Shown: positions 1-7,530 of the stretch, piece after piece
Layout: the number at the start of each line of letters is the position of its first letter
Position numbering within the stretch: position 1 is the stretch's first letter
Assembly: GCA_024641305.1 (NCBI GenBank)
Contig: JAHEDI010000005.1
Location: forward strand, 1-64,000
Reading direction: 5' to 3'
DNA: 64,000 nucleotides
DNA from: a bacterium
GTDB taxonomy: Bacteria > Actinomycetota > Acidimicrobiia > Spongiisociales > JAENVV01
Notes under the pieces: model-generated
The model's input: the letters and a program-made list of their open reading frames with translations, nothing else
The model's database searches: none
What the model was told of the DNA's origin: nothing
Made by a program: the position numbers and the translations under genes

Positions 1-192
1 ATCACATCGTCCCTTGCGGCTCACGAACCACAAGTTACGAAGCTGCTCGGACGCCCTAATAACGAACGTCCATTCGTACTCTTCCCGGTCGGCTACCCGA
101 TCCCCGATGCCCAGGTCCCGGTTCTCGGACGCAAACCCCTTAGCGAGGTAACGATCGACGTGCCCGACCCGTTAGGGCCGTCAGGGCGGTAG
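1..192 (+). CDS. Nitroreductase family protein, C-terminal fragment
   Basis: The frame is open from the first base to TAG at 190-192 and encodes 63 residues; the start lies outside the window. The segment NNERPFVLFPVGYP followed by a VLGRKPLSEV-like stretch resembles the C-terminal tail of FMN-dependent nitroreductase-fold enzymes, which often end in RP-NERP-LLLPVGYP and then KRKPL-E. That assignment comes from family memory on a short fragment, and the substrate cannot be deduced. The gene precedes the aldehyde dehydrogenase by 72 bases on the same strand. Confidence 0.6.
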   Translation: MTSSLAAHEPQVTKLLGRPNNERPFVLFPVGYPIPDAQVPVLGRKPLSEVTIDVPDPLGPSGR

Positions 193-264
193 GTTCAAGC
201 TCGCCCGGAATCATATGGCAATCCACTGATCTAGGCTTCAAGATAAGACCACGCGGAGGCGCAA

Positions 265-1719
265 ATGACGACCATGCTCAACACGCTCATCGACGAAGGC
301 AAGACTGGCCTGTTTATTGGCGGCGAATGGCAAGATGGGTCGAGTTCGATCGATGTGATCGACCCGGCCACCGAAGATTTGCTGGCAGCCGTCGGAGCGG
401 CCAATGCGGTCGAAGCCCATCAGGCGCTCGATGCCGCTGCCGACGCAGCCGCGTCATGGGCGGCCACGGCTCCCCGCCAGCGTGGAGAGATCCTCCGCAA
501 AACCTTCGAACTCATGATCGAGCACGAAGAGGCGATCGCCGAGTTGATCGTCCTCGAAAATGGCAAAGCGTTCCCGGACGCCCTCGGTGAGACCCGCTAC
601 GCCGCGGAGTTCTTCCGCTGGTTCTCCGAAGAAGCCGTCCGGGTAGGTGGCGAAGTCCGTTTGGCTCCCGGCGGTGACAAACGGATCATGACCATGTCCC
701 AGCCGGTCGGTATCAGCGTGCTCATCACCCCGTGGAACTTCCCCGCGGCGATGGCTACTCGCAAGATCGGTCCGGCGCTAGCCGCTGGCTGTACAACTAT
801 TTTGAAGCCGGCCTCAGATACGCCGCTGACGACTTTGGCGATCGTCCATCTCATGCAGCAGGCCGGTCTTCCGGCCGGCGTCGTCAACATCATGAGCGCT
901 CGCGGATCGTCAGATGCCGTGGACACGCTCTTGTCGGATTCGCGGGTCCGCAAGTTGTCATTCACCGGATCAACCGCCGTGGGGCGGATGTTGTTGGCCA
1001 AAGCAGCCAACCAGGTCCTGAACACCTCGATGGAGCTAGGCGGGAACGCCCCATTCATCGTGTTCGGCGACGCCGATATCGACGACGCCATCGCAGGGGC
1101 CATGATCGCCAAAATGCGCAACGCCGGTGAAGCGTGCACAGCTGCCAACCGGATCCTTGTTCACGAATCCGTTGCCGAGGAATTCACCGGCAAACTAAGT
1201 ACAGCCATGTCGTCTCTGAAAATGGGTCCCGGCATCGACCGATCAACCCAGGTCGGCCCGATGGTCAACCGCAAGAGCCGCGACGAGATCGCCGAACTCG
1301 TCGAGTTGGCAACCGACAACGGTGCGCGGGTAGTGACCGGCGGGACGATTCCCGACCACAAAGGCTTCTTCTACGCGCCCACCGTCCTGAACAACGTCTC
1401 GCCAGGAGACGACATTCTCAAAACCGAGATCTTCGGTCCGGTGGCTCCAGTGGTGACCTTCAACACGGAGGAAGAAGCCATCGCGATGGCCAATGACACC
1501 GAATACGGGCTCATTTCGTACATCTACACGACAGACTTGAGCCGCGGGCTACGGGTCAGCGAAGCGATGGAAAGCGGCATGGTCGGACTCAATCGGGGTC
1601 TCGTCTCGGACCCGGCCGCCCCTTTTGGTGGCTTCAAGCAGTCCGGGGTTGGCCGCGAGGGTGGTTTCGAAGGGATCCATGAGTTCTTGGAAACCAAGTA
1701 CATCGCCGTGAGCTGGTAG
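265..1719 (+). CDS. gabD: NAD(P)-dependent succinate-semialdehyde dehydrogenase
   Basis: This 484-residue protein is a full-length aldehyde dehydrogenase. The catalytic base is Glu257 in MELGGNAP and the nucleophile is Cys291 in GEACTAANR; the NAD-binding TPWNFP motif and the C-terminal PFGGFKQSGVGREGG motif are present. NAPF after the catalytic Glu and the overall length fit the succinate-semialdehyde dehydrogenase branch, which oxidises succinic semialdehyde to succinate in GABA or putrescine breakdown. A GGAGGCG ribosome site lies 3-9 bases before the ATG. No GABA transaminase is adjacent, so the exact aldehyde is inferred from sequence type only. Confidence 0.82.
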   Translation: MTTMLNTLIDEGKTGLFIGGEWQDGSSSIDVIDPATEDLLAAVGAANAVEAHQALDAAADAAASWAATAPRQRGEILRKTFELMIEHEEAIAELIVLENGKAFPDALGETRYAAEFFRWFSEEAVRVGGEVRLAPGGDKRIMTMSQPVGISVLITPWNFPAAMATRKIGPALAAGCTTILKPASDTPLTTLAIVHLMQQAGLPAGVVNIMSARGSSDAVDTLLSDSRVRKLSFTGSTAVGRMLLAKAANQVLNTSMELGGNAPFIVFGDADIDDAIAGAMIAKMRNAGEACTAANRILVHESVAEEFTGKLSTAMSSLKMGPGIDRSTQVGPMVNRKSRDEIAELVELATDNGARVVTGGTIPDHKGFFYAPTVLNNVSPGDDILKTEIFGPVAPVVTFNTEEEAIAMANDTEYGLISYIYTTDLSRGLRVSEAMESGMVGLNRGLVSDPAAPFGGFKQSGVGREGGFEGIHEFLETKYIAVSW

Positions 1720-1737
1720 CAGAAGGTTCGGCGGAAC

Positions 1738-2331
1738 TTACTGGTCGGTTCGGAGTCTGGCCCAAACCAGCTCGTCAATCCACTCGCCGTACTTATAGGC
1801 AGACGCTCGCCTGACGCCTTCGGAAGAAAACCCGGCCTTTCGGAGAACGGCCGAACTCGCCGGGTTCGAGAGAAAAACAGACGCCTCAATCCGATGGAGA
1901 TTCAACACGTCAAACGCGTGGCTGCACACGGCGACTACCGCTTCTGTCATGAAGCCTCGGGACCAGTAAGCCGCGCCGAGCCAATAGCCAAGGTATGCCA
2001 TCCCGGCCTGGTTCCCGGGAGTCAAGCCGATCGCTCCCATTACGAGCGGCGGTGCTTGCATGGGATGGGGGCGGTCGCCGATCAGCCAATGATGCCCACC
2101 GTCGTAGAAGTCATTGTCCCGGTATTTCGCACACCAGGCTCTCGTCTCGTCAAGGTCGATCGGGCCGTTCCATAACAGTTTGGACGTCACGGGCAAACCG
2201 CCCTGTCCGTAGGTCATTGCGAACAGCACCCCGGCGTCACGTTCGGCCGGCAAGCCGATTGTGAGACGCTGAGTTGTCATCGAAACAGCCGCAGTCCCCA
2301 CAGCGGGGCCCGTTCCTACCAGTCGGGTCAT
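1738..2331 (-). CDS. GNAT acetyltransferase, RimJ/RimL type
   Basis: This is a GCN5-related N-acetyltransferase of 197 residues with the start used here. The acetyl-CoA region reads YWSRGFMTEAVVAVCSHAF, followed by LNLHRIEASVFLSNPASSAVLRKAGF, typical of the RimJ/RimL branch that acetylates protein N-termini or small amines. The frame is open further upstream. I chose the ATG at 2331 because TATGCT at 2339-2344 sits 7 bases before it, matching the leaderless promoters elsewhere in the window; no ribosome site is visible at any candidate. The gene converges on the aldehyde dehydrogenase, 18 bases apart. Substrate unknown. Confidence 0.75.
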   Translation of the reverse strand: MTRLVGTGPAVGTAAVSMTTQRLTIGLPAERDAGVLFAMTYGQGGLPVTSKLLWNGPIDLDETRAWCAKYRDNDFYDGGHHWLIGDRPHPMQAPPLVMGAIGLTPGNQAGMAYLGYWLGAAYWSRGFMTEAVVAVCSHAFDVLNLHRIEASVFLSNPASSAVLRKAGFSSEGVRRASAYKYGEWIDELVWARLRTDQ

Positions 2332-2338
2332 GTCAGAA

Positions 2339-2344
2339 AGCATA
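2339..2344 (-). promoter_or_regulatory. -10 box, leaderless-type (GNAT gene)
   Basis: TATGCT on the minus strand, 7 bases before the ATG at 2331, with no Shine-Dalgarno sequence between. Confidence 0.5.
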
Positions 2345-2530
2345 TCGGACGCAACCATAGTCATGTGAGCCGTGCACTCAATCGGTCGCGATCTGACTGA
2401 TCTCGCTGTCGCAGTTGAGGTTCAGTGAGCGCCAGGGCCGAATTACTGACACCGGGCCTCCCTCGACCGGTCGGTTCCAGACGACCCCCGGCGGTTCCTT
2501 GGGGCTCCAGCACCCGATATTTGGCCTACG

Positions 2531-2553
2531 AACCCAGGGTTCAACCCTGGGTT
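2531..2553. promoter_or_regulatory. Perfect 23-bp inverted repeat upstream of the ECF sigma gene
   Basis: Two 11-base arms (AACCCAGGGTT and AACCCTGGGTT) are exact reverse complements around a single central C. The repeat ends 52 bases before the predicted ECF start and about 37 bases before its TATCCT -10 box at 2591-2596, just upstream of the -35 region. No T-run follows, so a terminator is unlikely. An operator for a dimeric regulator is the simplest reading. As RNA it could also form a 9-bp hairpin with a 5-base loop. Confidence 0.5.
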
Positions 2554-2605
2554 CGAGCGTTTGGTGGTATCGAGGCGGGACGCAGCGTTCTATCCTCCCC
2601 CTGCG

Positions 2606-3157
2606 ATGGACGGGAATATGGGAACCAACGACAAATCTGAGGAGTCTGGTTCGCATATGGAGGGAACCGTGACAGTGGAACAGGGCATTTCGCTGAACTC
2701 GTTCGAGGAGTTCTACAACGCGAAACGCCCCCATCTGGTCCGCACGCTCGTGATCGTTCTCGGTAACCGGGAGTTGGGGATCGAGGCAGCGGACGAAGCG
2801 ATGACTCGCGCCTATCAGCGCTGGTCTGACGTTCAGGCCTACGACAATCCCGGAGGTTGGGTCTATCGGGTCGCCATGAACTGGGCGCACAGCAAATTAC
2901 GCCGGTCGAAGCGGGAGTTACCTTCGATCTACGTCACGGACAAACCACACATTGAAGAGCCCCAATTCGAACCGAAGCTCGACGCAGCGCTGGCCTCCCT
3001 TCCCGAGAAGTACCGGGCGCCGGTCGTGCTGCGGTACTACATGGACTGGTCCATGGAGGAAATATCCGAGTCGCTCGGAATTCCCAAGGGGACCGTCAAG
3101 AGCCGAATCCATCGGGGTGTCGCCGCACTCCAAAAATCACTTGGAGAAGCAACGTGA
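2606..3157 (+). CDS. RNA polymerase ECF-type sigma factor
   Basis: A 183-residue sigma-70 family protein with region 2 and region 4 only. Region 2 includes AADEAMTRAYQRW and the DNPGGWVYRVAMNWA segment; region 4 is the helix-turn-helix WSMEEISESLGIPKGTVKSRIHRG. Such factors direct RNA polymerase to stress or envelope promoters. The start at 2606 follows TATCCT (2591-2596) by 9 bases; an in-frame ATG at 2657 would give 166 residues and still keep all of region 2. The stop overlaps the next gene by four bases, the usual arrangement for a sigma factor with its membrane regulator. Confidence 0.85.
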   Translation: MDGNMGTNDKSEESGSHMEGTVTVEQGISLNSFEEFYNAKRPHLVRTLVIVLGNRELGIEAADEAMTRAYQRWSDVQAYDNPGGWVYRVAMNWAHSKLRRSKRELPSIYVTDKPHIEEPQFEPKLDAALASLPEKYRAPVVLRYYMDWSMEEISESLGIPKGTVKSRIHRGVAALQKSLGEAT

Positions 3158-3669
3158 GTGAAACCGACTTTGAGGATCGCCTCCGGGGCCATTTGGCCGC
3201 CAAGGGGCGCCTCATCGAAGTCCCGGACCACAAGTTCGTCCAAACCAAAATCGTCCCTTTTCAGCCGCGCGGCAGGCGCTTCAACACGTTGGTTGCGTCG
3301 GCCGCCGCAGTGGTCGTCGTCGCCATTCTTGGCTTCGGTGTATTCCAAACAACCGTCGGAGGACCCGACCAGGCGGGGATAATCCCGACGACCTTTGCCC
3401 GTTGTGAGATCGTGATCGTTCCCGGGTCGGACGGCTACTGGTTGCGCGCCAATTCCTCGGTTGCCAGCATTGGACCATTCGGAACAAGCCTCGGTCAAAC
3501 GCTAACCATCGAAGGTAACTTGCCCGTGACCGTCCAGATATTCGACTCGCCATCGGCCACAGCCCCGGTCGCCGAAACCACGATTGACTCCGCCGACGGA
3601 ACCTGTTCCTTCGGGGTATCGGTTTCGAACGGGCCGACCGGCATTCAACTCGACGTGACCCAGCGCTAG
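3154..3669 (+). CDS. Membrane-anchored protein coupled to the ECF sigma factor (possible anti-sigma)
   Basis: This 171-residue protein starts at a GTG overlapping the sigma factor stop (GTGA). GGAG lies about 9 bases upstream. A cytoplasmic N-terminal part of about 45 residues precedes one transmembrane helix (ASAAAVVVVAILGFGVF), and an external domain of about 100 residues follows. No HxxxCxxC zinc anti-sigma motif is present. Topology and coupling to the sigma gene suggest an anti-sigma or signal-sensing partner, but no family is recognised, so the role is inferred from context only. Confidence 0.6.
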   Translation: MSETDFEDRLRGHLAAKGRLIEVPDHKFVQTKIVPFQPRGRRFNTLVASAAAVVVVAILGFGVFQTTVGGPDQAGIIPTTFARCEIVIVPGSDGYWLRANSSVASIGPFGTSLGQTLTIEGNLPVTVQIFDSPSATAPVAETTIDSADGTCSFGVSVSNGPTGIQLDVTQR

Positions 3670-3715
3670 CAGGACATCCTCAGCCGCCCAGCGAGGGCCT
3701 ATCCTATGGGCACCC

Positions 3716-5476
3716 ATGAACGTTCTTACCAGCCTTTCTGCCAGCTTCGGTGAAGCATTCGCCGCACAAAACCTTGATCCGGCGTTCGGCGAGGTGGTGG
3801 TCTCGGGGCGCCCCGACCTCGGTCAGTTCCAGTGCAACGGTGCGCTCCCAGCCGCCAAGCAGGCCGGTCGCAACCCCAGAGACATCGCTCAGGCGGTGGT
3901 CGACTATCTGCAGGATCGGCCCGAATTTGGTGAGCTAAGCCTGGCCGGTCCTGGCTTTATCAACATCATCCTCGACGACCACTCCCTGGTCGAATATGCA
4001 TCTTCGATGCGGAGCGACCGGCTGGGAATCGACCCCGTGGCAACCCCCAGACGAGTGCTCGTTGACTACGGGGGACCCAACGTCGCCAAAGACATGCACG
4101 TCGGGCACCTGCGCGCCACCATCATCGGTGACTCGCTCACCCGGATTGGAAAGTTCGTCGGTCATGACGTTTTGGGCGATGCCCACTTTGGTGACTGGGG
4201 CACCCAGATGGGCCAGGTAATCGTCGGGATCAAGGAACGGATGCCGGACCTCCCATACTTCAACGCGACCATCACCGACAGTTATCCAAACGACTCTCCA
4301 GTCACCATGACGGACCTGCAGGAGATCTATCCTGACATTTCGGAACGGGCCAAACGCGACCCGGACGTAGCCGAAGCCGCCCGGCTGGCAACACTCGAAC
4401 TGCAACAAGGCCGCCCCGGCTACCGGGCGCTTTGGGAACACCTCGTTACGGTCTCGCAAGCTTCCCAACGCGCTGACTTTCACGACCTTGGTGTCGACTT
4501 CGACCTATGGCATGGGGAGTCAACGGTTCACGACCTCATCGAACCGCTCATCGATCAACTTCGCACCAATGGCCTGGCACTCGAATCGGACGGTGCGCTG
4601 GTCGTTGACGTCGCCGAACCCGGCGACAAGATGGAGATTCCTCCCCTGCTCCTCATGAAGGGCGATGGCGCCTATCTCTACACGACGACCGACGTAGCCA
4701 CGCTGCAGATGCGCATCGACGAACTCGGACGGGAGGAAGTGCTTTACGTGGTCGACGCACGCCAGGCCCTGCACTTCGAACAGGTATTCCGGGTAGGACG
4801 CAAAGCCGGGCTGGTACCGCCCGAAGCGATTCTTGAACACATCAAGTTCGGCACCATGAACGGTCCCGATGGCAAGCCCTTCCAGACCCGCAAGGGCGGA
4901 GTAGTCAAGCTTCGGGATCTCATCAACATGGTCGCCCAGGCCGGCCTGGAGCGCCTTGCCGAATCGAAGGTGGTCGAATATTCGGAAGAGGAACAGACCG
5001 AGATTGCCCGCCTGGTCGGCCTGGCAGCTCTCAAGTTCGGCGAACTGTCCAACCATCGCCAGTCCGATTACCTATTCGACCTGGAGCGCTTCACCTCTCT
5101 GATCGGCAAGACCGGCCCGTACCTCCAGTACGCGGTGGTGCGAACCCAATCGATTCTACGAGAAGCCAAAGAGGCCGGCTGGCAGCCCGATGACCTCATC
5201 GAGCCATCCGTCGAGGCGGAGCGGCGTCTCATGCTTGAACTACTCCGCACGCCAGACGTTATCGACCGGGCATGGTCTACCAGGGCACCCAACCACATCG
5301 CCGAGTTCGCCTATGAGCTTGCCCAGCAATTCAATCGGTTCTACGAGGAGTGCCACATACTGCGCGAGGCAGATCTGGCTCGCAAAACCTCGTGGCTGAG
5401 TCTCGTCGAACTGACCGGCCGGACCCTGACCTTGTTGCTTGACCTGCTTGGAATCGAAGTTCCCGACCGAATGTAG
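3716..5476 (+). CDS. argS: Arginyl-tRNA synthetase
   Basis: A class I synthetase of 586 residues that charges tRNA-Arg. The N-terminal Add-1 domain covers roughly residues 1-105. The HIGH-type motif is NVAKDMHVGHLRAT near residue 125, with Arg-specific GDWGTQMG after it. The KMSKS region is degenerate (GTMNGPDGKPFQTRKGG near residue 385), as in many ArgRS. The C-terminal DALR anticodon-binding domain ends the protein. TATCCT at 3700-3705 lies 10 bases before the ATG with no clear ribosome site, suggesting a very short leader. A strong terminator follows 20 bases after the stop. Confidence 0.95.
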   Translation: MNVLTSLSASFGEAFAAQNLDPAFGEVVVSGRPDLGQFQCNGALPAAKQAGRNPRDIAQAVVDYLQDRPEFGELSLAGPGFINIILDDHSLVEYASSMRSDRLGIDPVATPRRVLVDYGGPNVAKDMHVGHLRATIIGDSLTRIGKFVGHDVLGDAHFGDWGTQMGQVIVGIKERMPDLPYFNATITDSYPNDSPVTMTDLQEIYPDISERAKRDPDVAEAARLATLELQQGRPGYRALWEHLVTVSQASQRADFHDLGVDFDLWHGESTVHDLIEPLIDQLRTNGLALESDGALVVDVAEPGDKMEIPPLLLMKGDGAYLYTTTDVATLQMRIDELGREEVLYVVDARQALHFEQVFRVGRKAGLVPPEAILEHIKFGTMNGPDGKPFQTRKGGVVKLRDLINMVAQAGLERLAESKVVEYSEEEQTEIARLVGLAALKFGELSNHRQSDYLFDLERFTSLIGKTGPYLQYAVVRTQSILREAKEAGWQPDDLIEPSVEAERRLMLELLRTPDVIDRAWSTRAPNHIAEFAYELAQQFNRFYEECHILREADLARKTSWLSLVELTGRTLTLLLDLLGIEVPDRM

Positions 5477-5495
5477 ATCCACCGTTAAACGAAGT

Positions 5496-5520
5496 AGGCC
5501 CGGGCTCACTGCCCGGGCCC
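5496..5520. terminator. Bidirectional intrinsic terminator between argS and the repeat protein
   Basis: A 9-bp perfect GC stem (GGCCCGGGC / GCCCGGGCC) at 5497-5519 with loop TCACT sits between two convergent genes. T-runs are weak on both sides, so it would rely on stem stability. Confidence 0.7.
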
Positions 5521-5541
5521 ACTCGTTGAACTCTGTCAGGG

Positions 5542-6354
5542 TTACTCGCCCTTGACGACCACCTTGACACCGTCGACGGTGGTACCAATAACACCGGTAA
5601 CGGCGCTCACGGCCGACTCGCCGATATTCCCGGCAGCCTCGAGGGCACCAGTCGCAGCTGCCGACGCAGCATCCTCGACACCAAGACCAACTTCCTTGGC
5701 AGCACCAATTGCCGCCGAGATCGTGGTGCGAGTTACCTCAGCGATGTCGCCGCCGACTTCGCCGACTCCACGGACGGCGCCGCGTGCGGTATTGGAGATA
5801 GCTCCGAGGACGTCGCCACCGGTATCGGAAGCGCCCTTGACGGCACCCTGGACGGTTCCGGTGACTGCGCCGATCAAGTCGCCGCCCACCTCGGTCGTGC
5901 CGGTTACAACCGCTTTCGCAAGCGAGAAGGCAGCGTCGGTAGCGGACATGCCTACGTCCTTGGCGCCACCCATCACACCCTGGGCAGTACCGGACGCGGC
6001 GTGGGTAAGGTCCCCACCGATCTCAGCTGTGCCCTTGATGGCGGCACGAACGATGTCGCTGACCGTGCCAGCCGTAACCGTGGCGACCTCGCCGACGGTA
6101 CTGACGACCCCGAGAACTACCCCCTTGGCAACTTTGAGAATGCCCTCGCCGATCTGATCGACGGCGCTCAAGGCTCCAGAAACAACGTCGCCGATTGCGT
6201 CGGTGCCGCCGTGGATAATGCCACCGGCGCCCTTCACGACACTGACCGTGGCGTCTTTGATTTCATTGGCCGTTGTGTCGGCCACCGTTCCGGCACCCTT
6301 GACTGTCCCGACAACCGAGTCACGTACCTTGGTACCTATTTCTCCGAGCTTCAC
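5542..6354 (-). CDS. Protein of eleven tandem 22-residue repeats (amphipathic, synuclein/LEA-like periodicity)
   Basis: The 270 residues divide without gaps: 19 N-terminal residues, eleven consecutive 22-residue units (residues 20-261) and a 9-residue tail. Typical units are GTTEVGGDLIGAVTGTVQ+GAVK and GASDTGGDVLGAISNTAR+GAVR. Each unit looks like two 11-residue halves: acidic E/D at position 4, V/I then G-G-D, hydrophobics at 3-4 spacing, and K/R at the end. It has no Cys, no signal peptide and no long hydrophobic stretch. An 11/22 periodicity is known from synucleins, apolipoproteins and LEA proteins, which form amphipathic helices on lipid surfaces. AAGGAGG precedes the GTG start, so good expression is likely. 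Function is not known to me; binding to membranes, lipid droplets or storage granules is inference. Confidence 0.75.
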   Translation of the reverse strand: MKLGEIGTKVRDSVVGTVKGAGTVADTTANEIKDATVSVVKGAGGIIHGGTDAIGDVVSGALSAVDQIGEGILKVAKGVVLGVVSTVGEVATVTAGTVSDIVRAAIKGTAEIGGDLTHAASGTAQGVMGGAKDVGMSATDAAFSLAKAVVTGTTEVGGDLIGAVTGTVQGAVKGASDTGGDVLGAISNTARGAVRGVGEVGGDIAEVTRTTISAAIGAAKEVGLGVEDAASAAATGALEAAGNIGESAVSAVTGVIGTTVDGVKVVVKGE

Positions 6355-6517
6355 AATGGCCTCCTTCTAGTGGACCGAGCTGATGTGTACCGCTTTGACC
6401 CGTGCACTGGAAAAAAGTTCTTATCGATCAGGAGAAGATTCTCAGGACAAAGCAACAGTCTTACCGATCATCACCACCCTACCCGCCACAACCACTCCCA
6501 ACCAGGACCACTGTCTG

Positions 6518-7438
6518 TCATCGATTGGTCAGGGCGCCGATGGCTAGAACAAACCCACCCGCCACGCCTGAGCGTTCTCCAAGACCTGGAGCCACGACGA
6601 AGCTGTCGTCATCATGTTCGGGCAGGCCGGGATAGTCGGCCAGGGATTCTTGGAGTCGGGACCTGACTGCCGGCAGGAACCCTTCAATCTTGGACGCTCC
6701 ACCGCCAACCATGATCAACTCGGGGGCGAGCACGAACACAATATTGCGAAGGCCCTCGGCGACATAATGGGCTTCCATCTCGGCTGCCGATATCCGAAAC
6801 GCCGGTGCCAGGTTGCGAGGTTCGTCGCCCCATCTGGCAACTATGGCCGGGCCGGAAGCGAGCCCTTCAAAACAGTCCCCATGGTACGGACACAAGCCAG
6901 CGAATCCATCATCAGGATGGCGTCGGACCGACACATGACCCATCTCGGGGTGGACAAGACCACGGACCGTTTTCCCGTCGAGAACGGCCCCACCGCCCAC
7001 GCCCGTTCCCACGGTGAGATATACGTACGATGTGAACCCGACCGCCGCCCCCCAGGTCCCCTCTGCCAGAGCCGCACCATTGACGTCGGTGTCGATCCCG
7101 ATAGGAATGTCGAAACCCTCTTCCAGTACGCCAACCAGATCTGTGTCGGACCAACCAGGCTTTGGCGTCGAAGTGATAAACCCGAACTTGGGATGAGCGG
7201 GACGCAATTCGAGTGGGCCGAACGAGGCAACCCCCATCGCCTCCAGCGCCGGATATCGAGAGAAAAATTCCAACACTTCGCCAAGTGTCTCAGAAGGACT
7301 GGTCGTCGGGATACGAGTCTCGGCGACAATGTCATCGGGACCACTACCAACGGCGCAAACCCACTTGGTTCCACCCGCTTCGATTGATCCCAGCAAAGGC
7401 CCGACCACAAGTTGATTGTGGGGCCGGCGACCGGCCAT
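6518..7438 (-). CDS. ROK-family sugar kinase, fructokinase-like
   Basis: This 306-residue ROK protein has the phosphate loop GSIEAGGTKWVCAVG near residue 17, a sugar-binding IDTDVNGAALAEGTWGAA segment with the catalytic Asp, and GTGVGGGAV for ATP. The zinc site is HPEMGHVSVRRH, then CPYHGDC about ten residues later, as in ROK fructokinases. EGLASGPA follows, typical of the fructokinase branch that phosphorylates fructose or mannose with ATP. No helix-turn-helix is present, so it is an enzyme and not a ROK repressor. It stands alone and diverges from the ABC exporter genes; no sugar transporter is adjacent. Confidence 0.85.
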   Translation of the reverse strand: MAGRRPHNQLVVGPLLGSIEAGGTKWVCAVGSGPDDIVAETRIPTTSPSETLGEVLEFFSRYPALEAMGVASFGPLELRPAHPKFGFITSTPKPGWSDTDLVGVLEEGFDIPIGIDTDVNGAALAEGTWGAAVGFTSYVYLTVGTGVGGGAVLDGKTVRGLVHPEMGHVSVRRHPDDGFAGLCPYHGDCFEGLASGPAIVARWGDEPRNLAPAFRISAAEMEAHYVAEGLRNIVFVLAPELIMVGGGASKIEGFLPAVRSRLQESLADYPGLPEHDDDSFVVAPGLGERSGVAGGFVLAIGALTNR

Positions 7439-7518
7439 GTCAAACCACCCCGGGGCCTCCTAACCGGCGACCGAGCGGGCGCCCGCGTTATTTGACGACG
7501 TTCTGCGCACCGCTGCCG

Positions 7519-7524
7519 TAGCCT
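7519..7524 (+). promoter_or_regulatory. -10 box, leaderless-type (ABC exporter operon)
   Basis: TAGCCT ends 6 bases before the ATG at 7531. TTGACG at 7492-7497 is a possible -35, but the spacing of 21 is long. Confidence 0.5.
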
Positions 7525-7530
7525 GAAGCC

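Noticed and set aside
2531-2553. Palindrome considered as a tRNA T-arm
   Set aside because: The loop would have 5 and not 7 bases when the stem pairs fully, and no acceptor, D or anticodon arm is nearby.
5552-6157. 201-codon plus-strand frame opposite the repeat protein
   Set aside because: The period of the repeat gene makes the opposite strand open by composition; it is Ala/Thr/Pro-rich shadow without a ribosome site.
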